Assembly: GCF_001307155.1 (NCBI RefSeq)
Contig: NZ_CP012830.1
Coordinates: 1-64,000, forward strand
Source: Pseudomonas fluorescens
Lineage (GTDB): Bacteria > Pseudomonadota > Gammaproteobacteria > Pseudomonadales > Pseudomonadaceae
DNA: 64,000 bases
Direction of reading: 5' to 3'
Part shown: piece after piece, positions 59,825 through 64,000 of the stretch
Numbering within the stretch: the first letter of the stretch is position 1
Layout of the letters: every line of letters begins with the position of its first letter
Notes under the pieces: generated by a model
Seen by the model: only the letters and a program-made list of their open reading frames with translations
Told to the model about the DNA's origin: nothing
The model's database searches: none
Program-made: the position numbers and the translations under genes

Positions 59825-60100
59825 GTGGGCAAACGGCGCCAGAATTAGGTTGGCGTAGCTGGCAGGGCATTCGGCCCGGCACACACTACTGGATTCGCTT
59901 TCTAGCCTCTCTGTCGCACCGCTTTCGAGCATTTGCCCTACAAGCGTGTTCATCAGAGGTGCCCTTCTAAGGCGCAGACGGTACTCCCATCCGCGAGGCG
60001 TTTCAAGCTCACGCCGATGGTCATCAGGCGTCTTTACATCGCAAATCACCGGGAGTTATAAGAACAGCCAAAACCGCAACACAAAGGAAGGATCGAGCCC

Positions 60101-60400
60101 ATGAGCCAAAGCGATCGTGACTACAGTGAAAAGCGCGACTACATCCGCATGCGGGTCGATGCGGATGTCACATTGATTCACGCTGGCGATTTGATTCCAG
60201 CCGTCTGTATCGACCTTTCCAGCAGCGGTATGCAGGTTCAGGCTGCCCGTTCGTTCCAGGTGGGCGACACGCTGAACGTACGCATCGATTCCGAGCATGC
60301 CGCGCTCAAGGGCCTGGAAGCCGAGACCGAAGTGGTCTGGGTGGTTCAACAGGACGCTGGCGGTCAGAAACTTGGGCTTACAATCCTGAAAATGAATTGA
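60101..60400 (+). CDS. PilZ-domain protein
   Basis: 99 aa. D-Y-S-E-K-R-D-Y-I-R-M-R-V at residues 4-16 and D-L-S-S-S-G-M-Q near 38 resemble the R-x-x-x-R and D/N-x-S-x-x-G elements of c-di-GMP-binding PilZ proteins. Ends before a strong terminator; homologous position to PA2799. Confidence 0.85.
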   Translation: MSQSDRDYSEKRDYIRMRVDADVTLIHAGDLIPAVCIDLSSSGMQVQAARSFQVGDTLNVRIDSEHAALKGLEAETEVVWVVQQDAGGQKLGLTILKMN

Positions 60401-60417
60401 GCACGAACTCAAACAAA

Positions 60418-60450
60418 GAAGGCGGCCAAATGGCCGCCTTCTTGTTGTTG
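60418..60450. terminator. terminator between PilZ and mlaA
   Basis: GAAGGCGGCCA / TGGCCGCCTTC, 11-bp arms with an AA spacer, followed by TTGTTGTTG. Lies between convergent genes and may serve both. Confidence 0.82.
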
Positions 60451-60463
60451 CGTGGGTGACGAT

Positions 60464-61153
60464 TTAAAAATCGTCTTCCACCTTGCCGTCTTTGACCTTG
60501 AATTCGCGGTTCTGCAGGTAAGCGTTGCGAATGAAGATGTATTTGTCGCCGGTGATCAGCTTCTCGCTCGACAACAGGCTGGCACGGGTGTCGATCACGC
60601 TCATGCCAAGCGCCATATTGCGCGCCGGAATGTCGTTCATGTAGCGGTAGGGTTTGGCGTAGGTATCGACGTATATGGACGGTGCATCACGCACCGTGCT
60701 CGGCCCGAAGAACGGCAGCATCACGTAAGGACCGCTAGGCACGCCCCAGTGGCCAAGGGTCTGGCCAAAGTCTTCGTCATTGCGTTGCAGGCCCATTTTG
60801 GTGCCCACATCGAAGAACCCGGCCAGGCCGATGGTGGTGTTCATCAGCACGCGAGCCGTATCGACGCCAGCGGCGCGCGGCTTGGCCTGCAGGATGTCGT
60901 TGGCCAGGTTGCCGACGTCACCGATGTTGCGGAACATGTTGTGAATGCCGTCCGAGAGAAACGTCGGCGTAATGAACTGATAGCCCTGAGCAATCGGCTT
61001 CAAAGCGTAGGTGTCCAGTACATCGTTGAACTTGTAGATCGGACGGTTAATGCTTTCCCAAGGGTCATCTTCCGACGCCGCCTGGGCAGCGAACGGAACC
61101 AGCAACACACTGGCACACATACATAGTCGAGCTAGACGATTGCTCCAGCGCAT
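60464..61153 (-). CDS. mlaA: MlaA/VacJ outer-membrane lipid-asymmetry protein
   Basis: 229 aa from ATG 61153 (frame open to 61192). Signal peptide ending A-A-Q-A-A-S, then D-P-W-E-S-I-N-R-P-I-Y-K-F-N-D and G-L-A-G-F-F-D-V-G-T-K-M-G-L, classic VacJ blocks; L-P-F-F-G-P-S-T-V-R-D near residue 150. It removes mislocalised phospholipids from the outer leaflet with the Mla transporter. The expected lipobox is not canonical (L-C-M-C-A-S lies inside the signal), as in other pseudomonads. Confidence 0.9.
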   Translation of the reverse strand: MRWSNRLARLCMCASVLLVPFAAQAASEDDPWESINRPIYKFNDVLDTYALKPIAQGYQFITPTFLSDGIHNMFRNIGDVGNLANDILQAKPRAAGVDTARVLMNTTIGLAGFFDVGTKMGLQRNDEDFGQTLGHWGVPSGPYVMLPFFGPSTVRDAPSIYVDTYAKPYRYMNDIPARNMALGMSVIDTRASLLSSEKLITGDKYIFIRNAYLQNREFKVKDGKVEDDF

Positions 61154-61341
61154 AGCAAAAAACTCCTTGGACCGTACTGGCGCGGGCCTCAATACCCGGG
61201 CGATAAGCGCGCTAGTATAAGGTGGATAAGTATTTTTAGGCAGTCACTCGTGAACCGGTCTTGGTGTGGCCGCTTCATCCCGATGTCACTCAACTGTCAC
61301 GGGGCATCCCTAATCTCCGAGATTATTTCAGGGACGTAGAA

Positions 61342-61962
61342 ATGCCCCACGCCCAATCCCTCCCCCAGAGCATTCCCAACCCGACCGCCGTGCTCTTCGG
61401 TCTCAGCGGCTGTCTGGTGGATTTCGGCGCCCGCAGCCGTCAGAACAACAACGACACCGCTGAACGAGCGCACCTGACACCGGGCGCCCTGGAAGCGCTG
61501 AACCGTCTGCAACTTCAAGGCATTCCGTGTGCCTGGCTCGACGAGTTGCCGCACGCGCAAAGTCTCGCGCTGGCCACTTCTCTGCCGGACTGGCTCACCG
61601 CCAGCCCGCGCACGCTGAACGTGGGGCAATGGCCGTCCCCCGACGCGTGCTGGCAAGCCTTGATGGCGCTGAACATTGATCGCCTGGACGGTTGCGTGTT
61701 GGTCAGCGGCGAACCGCGCTTGCTGCAATCAGGTCTCAACGCCGGGCTCTGGACCATCGGCCTCGCGTCCTGCGGCTCGCTTTGCGGGATGACACCCAGT
61801 GAGTGGCAAGCCTTGAGTCAGCAGGAACGCGAGTTCAAGCGCGGCAAGGCGACCGTGCAACTGTTCGGCCTTGGCGTGCACTCGGTGATCGATCACCTGG
61901 GTGAACTCGACACCTGCCTGTCAGACATCGGCCTGCGCCGACACAAGGGTGAAAAGCCCTGA
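61342..61962 (+). CDS. HAD-like (phosphonatase-related) protein without nucleophile
   Basis: 206 aa from ATG 61342 (frame open to 61261). V-L-F-G-L-S-G-C-L-V-D-F-G-A aligns with the motif I block of phosphonoacetaldehyde hydrolases (V-I-F-D-W-A-G-T-T-V-D-F-G), but the nucleophilic Asp is Gly. Later G-C-V-L-V-S-G-E-P-R-L and W-T-I-G-L-A-S-C-G are the motif II/IV environment. Probably catalytically inactive or a binding protein. Confidence 0.65.
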   Translation: MPHAQSLPQSIPNPTAVLFGLSGCLVDFGARSRQNNNDTAERAHLTPGALEALNRLQLQGIPCAWLDELPHAQSLALATSLPDWLTASPRTLNVGQWPSPDACWQALMALNIDRLDGCVLVSGEPRLLQSGLNAGLWTIGLASCGSLCGMTPSEWQALSQQEREFKRGKATVQLFGLGVHSVIDHLGELDTCLSDIGLRRHKGEKP

Positions 61963-62085
61963 TCGGCCGTTCTTGATCAAGATCATGCACTTCGCTCGCC
62001 AGTGGATTAATCTAAAGGCCAGATGCAGACCTTTGGCCCATCGCTGCGGTCTATGCCAGTGCCTATCGATAAAAGGAAGAACGCC

Positions 62086-62349
62086 ATGCCTGCCCGCGAA
62101 CTGCAAGAACAGCTCAACGCCCTGCGCGAGCAACTGGAGCAGAACCCGCCGCTCACGCTGGAAGAACGTGAACACCTGCAAGAACTGATGCAGAAGATTG
62201 AGGCGCAGATCAAACTCGAAACCGCGACGCAGGACAGCAGCCTGGCGGACGGCGTCAACCTTGCCGTGGAGCGTTTTGAAGTGGACCACCCGGCGCTGGC
62301 CACCGTGTTGCGCAACATCGTGCAGACCCTGGGCAACATCGGAATCTGA
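62086..62349 (+). CDS. DUF4404 family protein
   Basis: 87 aa from ATG 62086, preceded by GGAAG. Coiled-coil, Glu/Gln-rich (L-Q-E-Q-L-N-A-L-R-E-Q-L-E-Q-N-P-P-L-T), then H-P-A-L-A-T-V-L-R-N-I. DUF4404; function unknown. Confidence 0.78.
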   Translation: MPARELQEQLNALREQLEQNPPLTLEEREHLQELMQKIEAQIKLETATQDSSLADGVNLAVERFEVDHPALATVLRNIVQTLGNIGI

Positions 62350-62361
62350 CCCTGCGAATGC

Positions 62362-62395
62362 AAAAAAGCCCCGCTAGCGATAGCAGGGCTTTTTC
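62362..62395 (+). terminator. terminator of the DUF4404 gene
   Basis: AAAAGCCC-C-GCTA, GCGA loop, TAGC-A-GGGCTTTTT: stem with one mismatch and a T run. Confidence 0.82.
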
Positions 62396-62439
62396 ATTTG
62401 TGCGGACAAAACACCGAACTTAAAACTACTCACATTCCT

Positions 62440-62572
62440 TGTAGCAGCTGGCGAAGCCTGCGTTCGGCTGCGCAGCGGCCGTAAATCCAGCGTACTCGGT
62501 ATTTTTGAAAGATTACGGTGTTCAATTTCACGACTGCTTCGCAGCCGAACGCAGGCTTCGCCAGCTGCTACA
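62440..62572. repeat. 33-bp inverted repeat (REP-pair)
   Basis: Arms 62440-62472 and 62540-62572 are perfect reverse complements over 33 bases, beginning TGTAGCAGCTGGCGAAGCC. The 67-base spacer has no gene. A different REP family from that at 13229; located between DUF4404 and queF. Confidence 0.87.
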
Positions 62573-62595
62573 GTCCGTGTCGAAGCCAAATATTG

Positions 62596-63426
62596 TTACT
62601 GACGCACCAGGCGATGGTTCGGCAGTTGCACTTCTTCAGTGCTGCGATACGGGTTGATATCCAGCCCGCCGCGACGCACGTAACGCGCATACACGGTCAG
62701 TTTTTCCGGTTTCAGCAAGCGTTGCAGGTCGAGGAAGATCCGTTCTACGCACTGCTCGTGGAAGTCCGAGTGCTGACGGAAGCTCACCAGATAAGCCAGC
62801 AGACTGGCGTGATCCAGCGCCGCGCCACGGTACTCGACCGCGACACTGCCCCAGTCCGGCTGGCTGGTGACCGGGCAATTGGATTTGAGCAGATGGCTGT
62901 GCACGCTTTCTTCAACGATGCGCGAATCGTCGCAACGCAGCAGTTCCGGGCGCGGATGCTCGTAGTTGCTGACGCTGATATCCAGATCATCGATGCACAC
63001 GCCTGGCAGCGCTACAACGCCTTCAGCCTCGACCTCGTTCAAGCTGCGAATACGCACGCCCACCGGCTTGCCCGCGGCGGCCGACAGGTCATTCACCAGC
63101 GTGGCTTCAAGGCTTTGGGTATCGGCGAACGGTGTCTGGTTCAGCGAGTTCAGGTACAACTTGAACGATTTGGATTCGATGATGTTCGGCGAGTCCGCCG
63201 GGATACTGAATTCGCCAATGGCCACCACTGGTTTGCCCGATGGCAGCAGCCAGGACAGTTCGAAGCAGTTCCAGAAATCCACGCCCTTGTACGGCAGGGT
63301 TTCAGCCGTCAGGCCCAGCTCGGCCCATTTCGCGGTGCGCGGGATCGGGAACAGCAAGGACGGCGTGTACGTGGCGATGTATTCGCTGGATTTGCCCAGC
63401 GGCGAATGTTCGGCTGCGGGATGCAT
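62596..63426 (-). CDS. queF: NADPH-dependent 7-cyano-7-deazaguanine reductase
   Basis: 276 aa, the long two-domain Que[11 protein letters not shown] is the QueF motif; the catalytic Cys is in the C-terminal half ([10 protein letters not shown]) and [11 protein letters not shown] follows. It reduces preQ0 to preQ1 in queuosine synthesis. Confidence 0.94.
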   Translation of the reverse strand: MHPAAEHSPLGKSSEYIATYTPSLLFPIPRTAKWAELGLTAETLPYKGVDFWNCFELSWLLPSGKPVVAIGEFSIPADSPNIIESKSFKLYLNSLNQTPFADTQSLEATLVNDLSAAAGKPVGVRIRSLNEVEAEGVVALPGVCIDDLDISVSNYEHPRPELLRCDDSRIVEESVHSHLLKSNCPVTSQPDWGSVAVEYRGAALDHASLLAYLVSFRQHSDFHEQCVERIFLDLQRLLKPEKLTVYARYVRRGGLDINPYRSTEEVQLPNHRLVRQ

Positions 63427-63487
63427 GGCGGAAACCTGACTAAAGAATCAGCGGATTCTACCAGCCTTTGCTCCCGCCTTTGAGTGC

Positions 63488-64000
63488 TTACTGACTGACA
63501 GTCAATTTGCCGACCATACCTGCCTGATAGTGGCCGGGAATATTGCAGGCGAACTCCAGATTGCTGGCTTTCTTGAAGGTCCAGGTCAATTCGGCGGTTT
63601 TGCCCGGTTCAATCAGCACGCTGTTCGGATCATCGTGCTTCATGCTTGCGCCGTGATCCATGCCTGGCATCGAGTTGTGATCCATGCCCGCCATCGAGCC
63701 GTGGTCCATGGGAGCGCTTTTCATCATGGTCGGGGTGAGCATGCCGCCCTGTTGCATTTTCAGCATTTCCTGTTGATGCGCAGCATGCATCGCCGCATCG
63801 CCCAGGTTGAACTCGTGCAGTAACTGGCCTTTATTGATCAGCACAAAACGCACCGTCTCACCGGCTTTGATGTCCAGCGTCTTGGGCGTGAACGACATAT
63901 CGCTCATGACGATTTCGACGCTGCGCGCAGCCTTCGCCGCCGGGGCCGGCGTGCCGAAGTCGTAGGTCTGTGCCGGTGACGCCCACACGGGAAAGCTCAA
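63488..64000 (-). CDS. cupredoxin, copper-tolerance type (partial, N-terminus beyond the window)
   Basis: At least 170 codons remain; the gene runs off the right edge and only the end of a signal peptide (P-V-W-A-S) is seen. A cupredoxin domain: L-L-H-E-F-N-L-G (first His), E-F-A-C-N-I-P-G-H-Y-Q-A-G-M (Cys-His-Met of the type-1 copper centre). Between lies a Met/His-rich loop with repeated M-D-H-x-x-M (residues about 95-125). It resembles CopI-like periplasmic copper proteins. Confidence 0.85.
   Translation of the reverse strand: MSFPVWASPAQTYDFGTPAPAAKAARSVEIVMSDMSFTPKTLDIKAGETVRFVLINKGQLLHEFNLGDAAMHAAHQQEMLKMQQGGMLTPTMMKSAPMDHGSMAGMDHNSMPGMDHGASMKHDDPNSVLIEPGKTAELTWTFKKASNLEFACNIPGHYQAGMVGKLTVSQ

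Overview
The window is chromosomal DNA of a fluorescent-type Pseudomonas. Three things point there: the house-keeping genes are GC-rich and look pseudomonad (selD/mnmH, zinc-type hemB, queF, mlaA, an RssB/RssC-like pair, metallothionein); the order dusA-tal-rssC-rssB-PilZ-mlaA is the one I recall from P. aeruginosa PA2795-PA2800; and REP-type palindromes of Pseudomonas style occur between genes. The left edge (1-270) is the tandem promoter region of a ribosomal RNA operon that is transcribed leftwards out of the window.

Layout. 379-18240 is ordinary core/accessory chromosome: a methyltransferase, a DUF1615 lipoprotein, an FAD monooxygenase, hemB, a PhzF-like protein, a GST, a histidine phosphatase, an ArsP-type permease, the selenium-tRNA pair mnmH-selD, a nucleoside uptake pair (Tsx-like porin plus NUP) behind a perfect 12-bp palindrome, a quinone reductase with a tiny XapX protein, an AraC regulator, a metallothionein, two membrane/exported proteins and an esterase. 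18250-18850 is gene-free repetitive DNA.

19019-52058 is a 33-kb P2-like (HP1-type) prophage inserted in the 5' end of dusA. A 27-codon dusA stub remains on the left. On the right the phage supplies a new start region, so the rest of dusA stays open. From left to right it holds: an accessory block (71-aa protein, AlbA_2/Schlafen-type protein, half of a tRNA-Gly(CCC) with an integration-core-like inverted repeat, about 1 kb without a convincing gene, and an ATPase + TOPRIM-like pair that looks like an anti-phage system); tail, lysis and head genes read leftwards (with a -1 frameshift tail chaperone and a nested Rz1); the terminase ATPase and portal genes read rightwards; an Ogr-like activator; repressor, Cro-like and CII-like regulators; a primase-helicase; a PrtN-like protein; and the integrase. 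The complete set of structural, lysis, replication and integration modules suggests an intact or nearly intact phage. The one doubtful place is the terminase/portal junction.

53199-56923 is a two-gene cassette of SF1 helicases lying between dusA and tal, where I expect direct adjacency; it is a second candidate defence locus. 57111-64000 returns to core genes: transaldolase, an RssC/RssB-like anti-sigma-antagonist/response-regulator pair, PilZ, MlaA, a HAD-like protein lacking its nucleophile, DUF4404, QueF and a cupredoxin cut by the window end.

All family calls come from reading translations and motifs; no database search was possible.
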